This document shows positions 1 through 8,806 of a stretch of 64,000 nucleotides of DNA, piece after piece (positions within the stretch are counted from its first letter, which is position 1; every line of letters begins with the position of its first letter). The position numbers were made by a program, and so were the translations under genes. This stretch comes from Raskinella chloraquaticus (SeqCode) (GTDB lineage: Bacteria > Pseudomonadota > Alphaproteobacteria > Rhizobiales > UBA4765), in assembly GCA_002365175.1 (NCBI GenBank), contig DEZK01000027.1, forward strand, positions 62,001 to 126,000, given 5' to 3'. Under the pieces are notes generated by a model. It had not been told where the DNA came from. It did no database searches and saw only the letters and a program-made list of their open reading frames with translations.

Positions 1-388
1 CCAGATCCTGCGTGATATCAGCGCCGCGCAGGTAAAGAAGGCGTTTGCCGCGATAATCGCCGGCGATTGCCGCTATCAGCCCGGCGACGTCGTTTGCAAT
101 CTCTACGGGCTTTGGCAGACCAAGCTCCAATGCGCGCCGGGCCGATCGTTCACCAACCACCAGCAGGGGCGTGAGGCGGTAGCGCGCAAGAGTTTCGCTC
201 TGTGCCAGCACCTCGAGGGCGTTGCGGCTGGTCAGGATGATCGCGTCGAAGGTGTCGGCGGGCAGATCGCCGACGGGCCGCGCCACGATATCGAGCATCG
301 GCGCTGGTAGCGCTTCATGGCCAAGCGCCTGCAGCTTCTCGGCGGTCTCCGCAGCCATAGCCATCGGCCGGGTGAGGAGAAAGCGCAT
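1..388 (-). CDS. hemD: Uroporphyrinogen-III synthase, C-terminus cut by window edge
   Basis: HemD closes and rearranges hydroxymethylbilane into uroporphyrinogen III in cytosolic tetrapyrrole synthesis. Reading from the ATG at 388, about 129 residues are visible. They begin MRFLLTRP and include DAIILTSRNAL and a later LLYLRGADITQDL, which fit the two alternating Rossmann-like lobes of this poorly conserved family. The start lies 2 bases after the hemC stop, so the two genes form an operon reading leftwards. The C-terminal half is outside the window. The identification rests on the N-terminal pattern together with the hemC neighbour. Confidence 0.88.
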   Translation of the reverse strand, partial: MRFLLTRPMAMAAETAEKLQALGHEALPAPMLDIVARPVGDLPADTFDAIILTSRNALEVLAQSETLARYRLTPLLVVGERSARRALELGLPKPVEIANDVAGLIAAIAGDYRGKRLLYLRGADITQDL

Positions 389-390
389 GC

Positions 391-1317
391 TCACACGCCC
401 AACACACCAGCCGGCGCGCGGGCGCGAATGTCATGCCCGGCCGCAGCGCCAAGGGCAGCCGCGTTGTCCACCGGACCGCTATCGCGCCATTCTGCCCATT
501 TGCCTCCGTCCGCGCTCAACACCAGCCCGTGAAAAAGCAGGCGTCCGTCAGCAATCCTCGCATGACCGGCAATCGGCGCCCGGCAGGAGCCTTCGAGGAC
601 GGCCAGAAAGGCCCGCTCGGCGAGCAGCGCCTGATGGGTCGGGCGATCGTCGATGGCGGCGAGCAAATCGCGCATGCGGGTGTCGCTCTCCCGTGTCTCA
701 ATGGCAATTGCCCCCTGGCCTACCGCCGGGGGAAAATGATCAACATCAAGGATATGGGTGGCCGCCCCTGCGTGGCCAAGGCGGCGAAGGCCTGCGAGCG
801 CCAGGAGGGTCGCCTCGCACATGCCGGCGGCGAGCTTGCGCAGCCTTGTCTCGACATTGCCGCGCAGCAACACCGGCACGATGTCGGGCCGCTGGCGCCT
901 GATGAGGGCCTGCCGGCGCAGCGATGCCGTCCCGATTCGTGCGCCCGGCGACAGGGTGGTGAGATCATGCTCAGGGGCACAGATAAGCGCGTCGCGCACA
1001 TCTTCGCGCGGAAGATAGGCGCTGAGAACAAGGCCGGGCGGCAAAGCGGTTGGCATGTCCTTGGCCGAATGGACCGCAAGATCGATCGTCCCGTCAAGGA
1101 GCGCATCCTCGATCTCCTTGGTGAAAAGACCCTTGCCGCCGGCTTCTGCCAACGCCCGGTCCTGAATGCGGTCGCCGCTGGTGGTGATGACAACAATGTC
1201 GATCTTGTCATCGTCCAGACCATGGGCCGCCATCAGCCGCTGCCGTGTTTCACGCGCCTGCGCCAGCGCCAGCGGACTGCCTCTCGTGCCAATGCGGATG
1301 AGCGATGTTTGCGTCAC
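391..1317 (-). CDS. hemC: Hydroxymethylbilane synthase (porphobilinogen deaminase)
   Basis: HemC condenses four porphobilinogens into hydroxymethylbilane in the cytosol. The 308-residue protein has the family's N-terminal [14 protein letters not shown] motif at about residue 8. HSAKDMP carries the catalytic Asp87, and [11 protein letters not shown] carries Cys245, which holds the dipyrromethane cofactor. Length is normal for the family. It is followed after 2 bases by hemD and lies divergent from tsaD across a gap of about 70 bases that must hold both promoters. The start at 1317 puts the conserved first strand 8 residues from Met. Confidence 0.97.
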   Translation of the reverse strand: MTQTSLIRIGTRGSPLALAQARETRQRLMAAHGLDDDKIDIVVITTSGDRIQDRALAEAGGKGLFTKEIEDALLDGTIDLAVHSAKDMPTALPPGLVLSAYLPREDVRDALICAPEHDLTTLSPGARIGTASLRRQALIRRQRPDIVPVLLRGNVETRLRKLAAGMCEATLLALAGLRRLGHAGAATHILDVDHFPPAVGQGAIAIETRESDTRMRDLLAAIDDRPTHQALLAERAFLAVLEGSCRAPIAGHARIADGRLLFHGLVLSADGGKWAEWRDSGPVDNAAALGAAAGHDIRARAPAGVLGV

Positions 1318-1387
1318 GGTCCCTACCGATGATAGCCAATGGGGTCATCTGCATATGCACCAGCCTCCGGGCGGGCGCCACCCTTGG

Positions 1388-2461
1388 ATGAGTTTAATGC
1401 TGGTTCTGGGACTTGAAACGAGTTGTGATGAAACGGCGGCAGCCATTGTCGCGCGCCAGAGCGATGGCAGCGGCATTATCCTTGCCAATATCGTTTTGAG
1501 TCAGCATGCGCTGCATCAGCCTTATGGCGGCGTCGTTCCTGAAATAGCCGCGCGGGCTCATGTCGAGGCCCTTGACGGGCTGATTAAGGAGGCCTGCGTT
1601 GCTTGCGGGCGCAGGCTGAGCGCGCTGGACGCTGTCGCTGCCACCGCCGGGCCGGGTCTCATTGGCGGCTTGCTGGTCGGCGCGATGAGCGGCAAAGCGC
1701 TTGCCAGCGTGCTGGGCAAGCCTTTTCTCGCCATCAATCATCTTGAAGGCCATGCTCTGACCCCGCGCCTCACCGATGGTCTCGCATTTCCCTATCTGCT
1801 GCTGCTGGTATCGGGCGGCCATACGCAAATTCTTCTGGTCGAGGGTGTTGGCGCCTATCGTCGCCTTGCCACCACCATTGATGATGCGCTGGGAGAGGCG
1901 TTCGACAAGACCGCCAAGCTTCTGGGTCTGCCGGCTCCCGGTGGTCCGGCCGTCGAGCACGCCGCTTTGCGCGGTCAACCGGCGCGTTTCACCCTTCCAC
2001 GCCCGATGCTTGGTCGTGCGGAGCCTTATTTTTCGTTCTCAGGGCTCAAAACCGCTGTGAGAATCGAAGCCGAACGCCATGCACCGCTCGACAGGGGCGA
2101 TATCGCTGATCTCTGCGCGAGCTTCCAGGCGGCCATTCTCGATGTTCTCAGCGACCGGTTGAACCAGGCCATCGACACCTTGCGCCGGCAAAACCGCCTT
2201 CCCGAGGTATTGGCGGTCGCCGGAGGCGTTGCCGCCAACCGCGCCATTGCCGGGCGGCTGACCGAGCTTGCCAACGAAAACGGGCTGCGGCTGATTGTGC
2301 CGCCGCCGGCGCTGTGCACCGACAATGGCGCGATGATTGCATGGGCCGGCGCTGAACGTCTGACGATAGGACAACAGGACGGGCTCGCCTCCCCCACCCG
2401 GGCCCGCTGGCCGCTTGATCCTGAGGCCGAGAGTGCGCCCTGGGCAGGAGCCAAGGCATGA
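1388..2461 (+). CDS. tsaD: tRNA N6-adenosine threonylcarbamoyltransferase
   Basis: TsaD transfers threonylcarbamoyl from its adenylate to A37 of ANN-decoding tRNAs, working with TsaB and TsaE. The 357-residue product begins with [17 protein letters not shown]. It has NHLEGH (metal-binding histidines), LLVSGGHTQ and [13 protein letters not shown], all ASKHA-fold signatures of the Kae1/TsaD family. The reading frame is open further upstream, but homology begins only here. ATG 1388 or ATG 1397 are both possible starts and neither has a strong ribosome site. The stop overlaps the gpsA start by 4 bases. Confidence 0.96.
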   Translation: MSLMLVLGLETSCDETAAAIVARQSDGSGIILANIVLSQHALHQPYGGVVPEIAARAHVEALDGLIKEACVACGRRLSALDAVAATAGPGLIGGLLVGAMSGKALASVLGKPFLAINHLEGHALTPRLTDGLAFPYLLLLVSGGHTQILLVEGVGAYRRLATTIDDALGEAFDKTAKLLGLPAPGGPAVEHAALRGQPARFTLPRPMLGRAEPYFSFSGLKTAVRIEAERHAPLDRGDIADLCASFQAAILDVLSDRLNQAIDTLRRQNRLPEVLAVAGGVAANRAIAGRLTELANENGLRLIVPPPALCTDNGAMIAWAGAERLTIGQQDGLASPTRARWPLDPEAESAPWAGAKA

Positions 2462-3465
2462 GTAACACTGTACCTGCCACGCACACGATCGGCGTCATCG
2501 GCGCGGGTGCCTGGGGAACGGCGCTGGCGCTGGCCGCCGCGCGCGCCGGCCGTGATGTTGTGTTGTGGGGACGCGACAGCGCGGCGATGAGCGATATGGC
2601 CATCAGCCGCCGCAATGCCCGTCATCTGCCCGATATCGACCTGCCGGCAAATATCACACCCACCGCGGATCCTGCAGCCCTGGCCGGTCTGGAAGTGGTT
2701 CTTCTCGTGGTGCCGGCACAATTGGCCGAAGATATTATCAGCAATCTCTCACCGCACCTCGCAGGGCTGCGCCTGCTGCTGTTGTGCTGCAAGGGCATCG
2801 TGGCGGGGCGGGGCGCGTTCTTGTCGCAGATCATGGGCGAGCAGCTAGCGCATGTGCGCATGGGGGCGCTCTCAGGCCCTAGTTTTGCCGCCGATGTCGC
2901 TCGCAGCCTCCCCACCGCCGTCACCCTGGCGATCGAGGATGAGAGCTGGGGCGAAGCCTTGTCGCAGGCTCTTGGCTCGCCATCGTTCCGCCCCTACTGG
3001 ACCAGCGATCTGCGCGGCGTCGAGATCGGGGGTGCGCTTAAAAACGTCTATGCCATTGCAAGCGGCATCGTTGCGGGGCGTGGCCTGGGCGACAGCGCGC
3101 GGGCAGCCCTCATTGCCCGGGCTTTTGCGGAAATGTGCCGCTGTGGCCTGCCCTTTGGCGGGCGATCCGAAACCTTGTCGGGCCTGTCGGGGCTTGGCGA
3201 TCTGGTGCTCACCACCATGAGCGAGCAATCGCGCAATCTGCGCTTTGGCCTGGCGTTGGGCCGTGGCGAGGCTGTCGAGACCATACGCGCCCGTCTGGGC
3301 ACAGTGGAGGGCATCGCCACCGCCGGCGCCATCAGCGCCCTTGCCTCGCGCCACGAAATTGATATGCCGATTGCCGGCGCCGTCGCTGCGATCCTCGCGG
3401 GGATACTCTCGGTGGAGGCAGCGATTGATGGCCTCATGCGCCGCCCGCTGCGGGCGGAGACCTAA
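2458..3465 (+). CDS. gpsA: NAD(P)H-dependent glycerol-3-phosphate dehydrogenase
   Basis: GpsA reduces dihydroxyacetone phosphate to sn-glycerol-3-phosphate, the backbone for phospholipids. The 335-residue protein has the dinucleotide-binding motif [13 protein letters not shown] at about residues 12-24. The catalytic Lys195 lies in [13 protein letters not shown], followed by the C-terminal helical signature [15 protein letters not shown]. Its ATG overlaps the tsaD stop (ATGA), so the pair is translationally coupled. The order tsaD-gpsA-EVE is common in alphaproteobacteria. Confidence 0.97.
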   Translation: MSNTVPATHTIGVIGAGAWGTALALAAARAGRDVVLWGRDSAAMSDMAISRRNARHLPDIDLPANITPTADPAALAGLEVVLLVVPAQLAEDIISNLSPHLAGLRLLLLCCKGIVAGRGAFLSQIMGEQLAHVRMGALSGPSFAADVARSLPTAVTLAIEDESWGEALSQALGSPSFRPYWTSDLRGVEIGGALKNVYAIASGIVAGRGLGDSARAALIARAFAEMCRCGLPFGGRSETLSGLSGLGDLVLTTMSEQSRNLRFGLALGRGEAVETIRARLGTVEGIATAGAISALASRHEIDMPIAGAVAAILAGILSVEAAIDGLMRRPLRAET

Positions 3466-3474
3466 GGATCACTC

Positions 3475-3894
3475 ATGGCTTATTGGCTCGTCAAATCCGA
3501 ACCCTTCAAATGGTCGTGGGACGATCAGGTGAAAGCGGGCGCCAAAGGCACCCTCTGGGACGGCGTGCGCAATCATCTGGCCAAACTTCATCTTATGGCA
3601 ATGAAAAAGGGCGAGCAGGCTTTTTTCTACCATTCCAATGAGGGCAAGGAGGTGGTCGGCATCGTCGAGATCATCCGTGAGGCCTACCCTGATCCAGCCG
3701 CTGAACCCGGAGAGCCTTGGGTGGTCGTTGATCTGCGTGCCGTCAAGGCGCTGGCAACACCGGTGAGGCTCGCAGCCGTCAAGGCTGAGCCGCGGCTTGC
3801 GAAGATGTCGCTTGTGACCTCGATGCGCCTGTCGGTGCAGCCAGTCAGCGACGATGAATGGGCGCTTGTGTGCAACATGGGCGGTGTGTCCTGA
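3475..3894 (+). CDS. EVE domain-containing protein
   Basis: A 139-residue single-domain protein beginning AYWLVKSEPFKWSWDD, typical of the EVE (formerly DUF55) family, which shares the PUA-like fold with YTH domains. The central region has KGEQAFFYHSNEGKEVVGI, the conserved strand-turn segment around the binding pocket. EVE domains are thought to bind modified nucleobases in nucleic acids; the ligand here is unknown. It starts 9 bases after gpsA and is closely followed by a methyltransferase. The family assignment is firm and the function is inferred. Confidence 0.92.
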   Translation: MAYWLVKSEPFKWSWDDQVKAGAKGTLWDGVRNHLAKLHLMAMKKGEQAFFYHSNEGKEVVGIVEIIREAYPDPAAEPGEPWVVVDLRAVKALATPVRLAAVKAEPRLAKMSLVTSMRLSVQPVSDDEWALVCNMGGVS

Positions 3895-3896
3895 CA

Positions 3897-4565
3897 TTGT
3901 CCGACCACGGGCGGCATGACAAACAGGCCTTTATTCTCGCCAACACCACCCTTCTCACTCCGCCTCTGGTGCCGGAAATCAGGCTTCGTCTGGCCGAGGA
4001 ATCGATTGCGCTGTGGGAAAAGACGGAAGAGGAGCTGGAGCGCCTCGGCCTGCCGCCGCCCTTCTGGGCCTTTGCTTGGGCTGGCGGGCAAGGGCTGGCC
4101 CGTTATATTCTCGATCACCCGCATATCGTCGCCGGGCATAGCGTCATTGATATTGCGTCAGGGTCGGGGCTGGTGGCAATTGCCGCCATGAAAGCCGGTG
4201 CCAGCCGGGTAATTGCCAACGACATTGATGAATTCGCGGCATGTGCGATCACGCTCAACGCCGAGGCAAACGGAGTTGCCGTCTTACCATCAGGTGATGA
4301 TGTCATTGGCCAGACGATTGGCGCCGACATCGTCCTGGTCGGCGACCTCTTCTACGAGCGTGATGTGGCGAGCCGGCTGCTGGTCTGGCTGCAGCGCCTG
4401 CAAGGCGAAGGAAAAACCGTCCTCATTGGCGATCCGGGCCGCTCCTATCTGCCGGTTGAGGCGCTGGAGGAGCTTGCCCGCTACGACGTGCCGGTCACCC
4501 GCGAGCTTGAGGATGCCGACATCAAGCGCTGTACGGTTTGGCGGCCCCTGCCAAATCGCCTATAG
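3897..4565 (+). CDS. Class I SAM methyltransferase, METTL20/Nnt1-like (probable ETF-beta lysine methyltransferase)
   Basis: A protein of about 222 residues with a class I SAM-binding glycine motif (VIDIASGSGLVAIAAMKAG), an acidic post-II loop (NDIDEFA) and the segment GDLFYE. That segment resembles the D-L/F-F-Y-D/E motif of METTL20-type enzymes, which methylate lysines of electron-transfer flavoprotein beta; bacterial members are known. The N-terminus ILANTTLLTPPLVPEIRLRL also fits this group. The start is uncertain. ATG 3858 overlaps the EVE gene by 37 bases, GTG 3870 is possible, and TTG 3897, just after the EVE stop, best fits the homologous region. Older annotations call such proteins nicotinamide N-methyltransferase-like. 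The substrate is inferred. Confidence 0.8.
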   Translation: MSDHGRHDKQAFILANTTLLTPPLVPEIRLRLAEESIALWEKTEEELERLGLPPPFWAFAWAGGQGLARYILDHPHIVAGHSVIDIASGSGLVAIAAMKAGASRVIANDIDEFAACAITLNAEANGVAVLPSGDDVIGQTIGADIVLVGDLFYERDVASRLLVWLQRLQGEGKTVLIGDPGRSYLPVEALEELARYDVPVTRELEDADIKRCTVWRPLPNRL

Positions 4566-4596
4566 AGACGCAGGCATTCCACCTGGAGATGGAACA

Positions 4597-5019
4597 ATGG
4601 CATTTGCGGGCATTTCTTATGTGGCGATACTTGTTGCCGCTGTGGCAGCCTGGGTGTTTGGCGCCGCCTATTACATGGCACTGAGCCGGCCATGGATGGC
4701 AGCGGCCGGCTTGAGCAAGGACATGATCGCGCCACAAGGCAAGGGCCCAAGCCCACTTCCTTTTATTCTGTCCTTTATCGGCGAGCTCGTCATGGCCTTC
4801 GTGCTGGCCGGCGCCATCGGCCATCTCGGACCGGGCCAGGTGACATTGCGCAACGGCCTGATCTCCGGCACCATCCTATGGGCGGGCTTCATCCTCACCA
4901 CCACCATCATCACCAATTCCTATCAGCGCAAACCCTGGAGCCTCTCGCTCATTGACAGCCTGCACTGGCTGGGGGTCATGCTGGTGATGGGCGCCATCAT
5001 CGGTGGGTTCGGAGCCTGA
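4597..5019 (+). CDS. DUF1761 family membrane protein
   Basis: A 140-residue hydrophobic protein of unknown function. It has a membrane segment at about residues 5-28 (ISYVAILVAAVAAWVFGAAY), a second at 55-78, and two more before the C-terminus, with conserved YY and W positions typical of DUF1761. ATG 4597 is preceded by a GGAG ribosome site. The frame is open upstream, but only this start gives a clean membrane protein. It follows the methyltransferase by about 30 bases and probably shares its transcript. Confidence 0.85.
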   Translation: MAFAGISYVAILVAAVAAWVFGAAYYMALSRPWMAAAGLSKDMIAPQGKGPSPLPFILSFIGELVMAFVLAGAIGHLGPGQVTLRNGLISGTILWAGFILTTTIITNSYQRKPWSLSLIDSLHWLGVMLVMGAIIGGFGA

Positions 5020-5084
5020 ATCCTATGAGCGGATTTTCTTCTTGATTTGATGCATTGCCGCCTCGTCTTGCCTGGAGGTCCTCC

Positions 5085-6317
5085 ATGACACCGCCGCCCA
5101 CCGGCCCGCTCAAGGGCATTCGCATCGTTGATCTGACGGCGGTTGTCCTTGGCGCCTTTGCTGCCCAGACGCTGGGGGAACTTGGCGCCGACATCGTGAA
5201 AGTCGAGGCGCCCGGAGGGCCGGCGGTCGGTGGCGACATCATGCGCTGGGCGGGAGACACGCCGGCAGGGCCAGCCTCGGGGCTCGCGCCGATGTTCATG
5301 ATGCTCAACCGCAACAAGCGGTCGGTGGCGCTTGATCTGAAAAGCTCCGCCGGGCATGTGGCGCTGGCAGCGCTTCTCAAGACGGCTGATGTTTTTCTTG
5401 CCAACCGGCCGGCCTCGGCACTGGCGAGGCTCAATCTCTCCTATGAGCAGGTCAAGGCCATCAAACCCGATATCGTTTACGTGAATGCGCCGGGCTATGG
5501 CTCGGCGGGGCCCTATGGCGACTTTCCCGCCTATGACGAACTCATTCAGGCAGGCTCGGGTGGTGCGGACATGATGCCACGCACCTATGAGGGCACGCCG
5601 CCGCGCTATCTGCCGACCCTGATCGCCGACAAAACGGTTGGCATGTATCTGGCGCAGGCTGCGCTTGCCGGCGTCATTCACAAGCTGCGCACCGGCGAGG
5701 GCCAGTCCATCGAAGTGCCGATGCTGGAATGCATGACCTATTTCAACCTGTCGGAGAATCTCTACGGCCACAGCTTCGATCCGCCATTGGGCAAATATGG
5801 CTATGTGCGCATTCACACGCCCCATCGCCGCCCCTATCGCACCAGCGATGGGTGGATCGCCATCTCGCCCTATTCGGATCGCAACTGGCGCGATTTTTTT
5901 GCGCTGGTCGGGCGGGAGGGTGAGTTTCTGGCCGATGAGCGCTTCGCCACCTATCAGAAGCGCATCAAGAATATCGATGTCCTCTACGCCATGATGGAGG
6001 AGATGACGTTGCAGAAAACCTCACAGGAATGGTTCGAGGCTTGCGCTGCAAAGAATATTCCCTGCATGCATGTGCGCCGCTTCGAGGAATTGACCGACGA
6101 TCCGCATCTCAAGACCGTCGGCCTTTTCGAGAAGCGCCGGCACAGCGTTGCCGGCGGCATTCAGGATGTGCGCCACCCCGTGACCTATTCGCGCACGCCC
6201 GCCGCCTGGCATCGCGAGCAGCCTGTGCTTGGCGCCCATACGCGGGAAGTGCTGAGCGAAGCCGGTCTGACGGCCGATGATATCGATCGGCTGGCAGCCG
6301 ATGGCGCGTTTGGCTGA
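5085..6317 (+). CDS. CaiB/BaiF family (class III) CoA transferase
   Basis: A 410-residue class III CoA transferase, which moves CoA between carboxylic acids through aspartyl-anhydride chemistry. The N-terminus (PLKGIRIVDLTAVVLG) is typical. The probable catalytic Asp lies in the PAYDELIQAG segment (about residue 160). GADIVKVEAPGG and a later GEGQSIEVPMLECM are also family motifs. ATG 5085 is preceded by GGAGG at a good distance. The acyl substrate cannot be told from sequence; formyl, succinyl, carnitine and bile-acid types look alike. It is convergent with ispA, with 46 bases between. Confidence 0.92.
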   Translation: MTPPPTGPLKGIRIVDLTAVVLGAFAAQTLGELGADIVKVEAPGGPAVGGDIMRWAGDTPAGPASGLAPMFMMLNRNKRSVALDLKSSAGHVALAALLKTADVFLANRPASALARLNLSYEQVKAIKPDIVYVNAPGYGSAGPYGDFPAYDELIQAGSGGADMMPRTYEGTPPRYLPTLIADKTVGMYLAQAALAGVIHKLRTGEGQSIEVPMLECMTYFNLSENLYGHSFDPPLGKYGYVRIHTPHRRPYRTSDGWIAISPYSDRNWRDFFALVGREGEFLADERFATYQKRIKNIDVLYAMMEEMTLQKTSQEWFEACAAKNIPCMHVRRFEELTDDPHLKTVGLFEKRRHSVAGGIQDVRHPVTYSRTPAAWHREQPVLGAHTREVLSEAGLTADDIDRLAADGAFG

Positions 6318-6363
6318 GCGCCAGCGCCCCCCAAGCGATCAGGGATAATCGGCTGCCTAAACG

Positions 6364-7284
6364 CTAGCTCTGGCGTGCCGCGACGAAATCAACGCCTGCC
6401 CGCAGGATGTCGGCCCGCGTACCGAAAGGATCGAGTGCCGTCTTGGCGCGCGATACCAGATCGTCGAGCCGTGCTCTGGCGCCTGCAATGCCCAGAATAC
6501 CGACCAGTGTTGCCTTGCCGGCTCCCGCATCCTTGCCCGTTGCCTTGCCCACGGTCGCGGCATCCCCTTCAGCGTCGAGGAGGTCGTCGGCGACCTGGAA
6601 AGCCTGGCCAAACAGCCGCGCATAGGCGTCAAGCGCGGCAAGCTCGCTCGCGCTCGCTCGCCCGAGCCGCCCGCCTGCCTCGACCGCAAAACGGAAGAGC
6701 GCGCCGGTTTTCATCGCTTGCAGGTGCAGAATATCGTCCAATGGCAGCGCCAGGGGCTTTCCATCATCGGCATAGCGGCCTTCGGCTGCCAGATCGAGCA
6801 ATTGCCCGCCGACCATGCCCGCTGCGCCGGAGGTGCGGGCAAGAGCTGCCACCAGCGCGCAGCGTACCGCAGGGTCGGTATCGGTTTCCTCGCCGGCAAG
6901 GATCTCGAAGGCAAAAGTCAGCAGAGCATCACCGGCCAGGATGGCGGTTGCCTCATCATAGGCGATATGGACTGTCGGGCGGCCGCGCCGCAGCGCATCA
7001 TCATCCATTGCCGGCAGGTCATCATGCACCAGCGAGTAACAATGGATGCATTCAAGCGCGAGTGCTGCCGGCAGGGCTCGTTCAGCAGTCACGCCAAACA
7101 GAGCCGCCGTCTCGACCACCAGAAAGGGGCGCAGCCTTTTACCCCCGCCGAGACTGCCATGCGACACCGCGTCCTTCAGGCGTGCGGGCACATCAGGCCA
7201 TTGGGTCATACGGCGCGCCAGCCCGTCCTCGGACAAGCGGGCGGTGGCATTAAGGCGATCAAGAAAGGCGGCGGGTGTGCTCAT
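6364..7284 (-). CDS. ispA: Polyprenyl synthetase, probable farnesyl diphosphate synthase
   Basis: A short-chain trans-prenyl diphosphate synthase that makes C10-C15 isoprenoid diphosphates for quinones, undecaprenol and hopanoids. The 306-residue protein shows GGGKRLRPFLV, the first aspartate-rich motif DDLPAMDDD with its CIHCYSLVH lead-in, and the second motif QVADDLLDAEGD. The two-residue insertion in the first motif (DDxxxxD) fits bacterial FPP/GPP synthases. ATG 7284 is chosen; a TTG 36 bases upstream extends the frame but adds no conserved sequence. It lies 71 bases downstream of urtE on the same strand and may be transcribed with it, although the function is unrelated. Confidence 0.93.
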   Translation of the reverse strand: MSTPAAFLDRLNATARLSEDGLARRMTQWPDVPARLKDAVSHGSLGGGKRLRPFLVVETAALFGVTAERALPAALALECIHCYSLVHDDLPAMDDDALRRGRPTVHIAYDEATAILAGDALLTFAFEILAGEETDTDPAVRCALVAALARTSGAAGMVGGQLLDLAAEGRYADDGKPLALPLDDILHLQAMKTGALFRFAVEAGGRLGRASASELAALDAYARLFGQAFQVADDLLDAEGDAATVGKATGKDAGAGKATLVGILGIAGARARLDDLVSRAKTALDPFGTRADILRAGVDFVAARQS

Positions 7285-7355
7285 GGCCGGCTGACTAGCC
7301 CAGCCATACGCGACTGGCAAGGCGCGCCGCCCAGCATCCGAGCGGGGAGCGATGT

Positions 7356-8051
7356 CTAGACGGACATGCGGCGGCGGATGTCATTCTCGTCCATGGTGGC
7401 GCGCGTGCCGTCAAGCGTCACCTCGCCGCGATCCATAACGTACCAGCGATCAGCGAGCGCGCGGGCAAAATCGAAATATTGCTCGACCAGCAGGATCGCC
7501 ATGCCGCCACGCTGGCGCAGATAGGTGATGGTGCGCCCGATATCCTTGATGATGGAGGGCTGGATGCCCTCCGTCGGCTCATCAAGCACCAGTAATTTGG
7601 GGCGCGTGACCAGCGCCCGGGCAATCGCCAATTGCTGCTGCTGACCGCCGGAGAGATCGCCACCGCGCCGCCCGAGCATGGATTTCAGCACCGGGAAAAG
7701 ATCGTAGATTTCATCCTGGATGTCGCGTTCACCCCGCCTGAGGGGCGCAAATCCGGTTTCAAGATTTTCCTTCACCGTCAGCAGAGGAAAGATTTCGCGC
7801 CCCTGCGGCACGTAGGCAATACCAAGCCGGGCGCGGTCCTCCGCCGCCAGCCCGGCGAGCGGCCTGCCGGCAAAAACAATGCTTCCCGCCGATATCGGCT
7901 GATGGCCGATGATGGCGCGCATCAGCGAGGTTTTGCCAACGCCGTTGCGCCCGAGCACGCAGGTGACTTCGCCGACCGCCGCGGCAATCGATACCCCGCG
8001 CAGCGCCTGCGCCGCACCATAGTGAAGATCAACGCCATTGACGTTCAGCAT
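7356..8051 (-). CDS. urtE: Urea ABC transporter ATP-binding subunit UrtE
   Basis: One of the two ATPases that power high-affinity urea uptake. The 231-residue protein has Walker A GRNGVGKT (about residues 34-41), Q-loop YVPQGREIFPLLTV, signature LSGGQQQQLAIARAL, Walker B LLVLDEPTEGIQPSII and a switch H-loop replaced by Q (LLVEQYFDFA), as is normal for LivF/UrtE proteins. It is the last gene of urtABCDE, beginning 2 bases after urtD. Confidence 0.96.
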   Translation of the reverse strand: MLNVNGVDLHYGAAQALRGVSIAAAVGEVTCVLGRNGVGKTSLMRAIIGHQPISAGSIVFAGRPLAGLAAEDRARLGIAYVPQGREIFPLLTVKENLETGFAPLRRGERDIQDEIYDLFPVLKSMLGRRGGDLSGGQQQQLAIARALVTRPKLLVLDEPTEGIQPSIIKDIGRTITYLRQRGGMAILLVEQYFDFARALADRWYVMDRGEVTLDGTRATMDENDIRRRMSV

Positions 8052-8053
8052 CC

Positions 8054-8806
8054 CTAGCGCCCCAGATAGACTTCGATGACGCGCTCATTGCCCGCCACCG
8101 CATCAATCGACCCTTCGGCCAGAACCGCGCCTTCATGCAGGCAGGTGACGCGGCAGGCAAGCGCGCGCACGAACGCCATGTCGTGTTCGACGACGATGAC
8201 CGAATGGTCGCGATTGATGTCGCGCAGCAGCTCAGCCGTCGCCTCGGTCTCGGCATCCGTCATGCCAGCGACCGGCTCATCGACCAGCAGCACCTTGGGG
8301 TCCTGGGCCAGCAGCATGGCGATCTCCAGCCATTGCTTCTGTCCGTGCGACAGATCACCCGCCCGTCGGTCACGCTCGTTGAGGAGGCGTACGCGGGTCA
8401 ACACCTCGTCGACGCGCTCCCGTCTGATGCGGTTGCGCGCACCAAAGAGGGCGGAGAAAGGGCCGCGCTCGCCCTTCAGCGCCAGCAGTACATTATCGGC
8501 CACCGTATGGCTCTCAAACACGGTCGGCTTCTGGAATTTTCGCCCGATGCCAAGACCGGCAATCGCTGCCTCGTCAAAGCGCGTCAGATCGACCTTGCCA
8601 TGGTCAAACAGCACATCGCCTTCATCGGGCCGTGTCTTGCCGGTAATCACATCCATCATCGTTGTCTTGCCGGCGCCGTTGGGGCCGATGATGGCGCGCA
8701 TCTCGCCCGGCTCCAGCGTCAGCGCCAGCGAGCGCAATGCCTTGAAGCCGTCAAACGATACGCTGACGCCGTCAAGATAGAGGATAGACTGGGTGAGGCT
8801 GCTCAT
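8054..8806 (-). CDS. urtD: Urea ABC transporter ATP-binding subunit UrtD
   Basis: The LivG-like ATPase of the urea importer, 250 residues. Walker A is GPNGAGKTT (about residues 41-49). GRKFQKPTVFESHTVADN is the Q-loop region, DLSHGQKQWLEIAMLL the signature, and VLLVDEPVAGMTD the Walker B; these patterns match UrtD. The SHGQKQ signature instead of SGGQ is normal for UrtD. ATG 8806 overlaps the urtC stop by 4 bases. A longer upstream reading overlaps urtC and has no conserved residues. Confidence 0.96.
   Translation of the reverse strand: MSSLTQSILYLDGVSVSFDGFKALRSLALTLEPGEMRAIIGPNGAGKTTMMDVITGKTRPDEGDVLFDHGKVDLTRFDEAAIAGLGIGRKFQKPTVFESHTVADNVLLALKGERGPFSALFGARNRIRRERVDEVLTRVRLLNERDRRAGDLSHGQKQWLEIAMLLAQDPKVLLVDEPVAGMTDAETEATAELLRDINRDHSVIVVEHDMAFVRALACRVTCLHEGAVLAEGSIDAVAGNERVIEVYLGR

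Noticed and set aside
433..1332. 299-codon open frame antisense to hemC
   Set aside because: hemC is certain from its active-site motifs; the antisense frame has no domain pattern.
4923..5825. 300-codon open frame antisense to the CoA transferase
   Set aside because: The plus-strand gene has clear family motifs and a ribosome site; the other frame does not.
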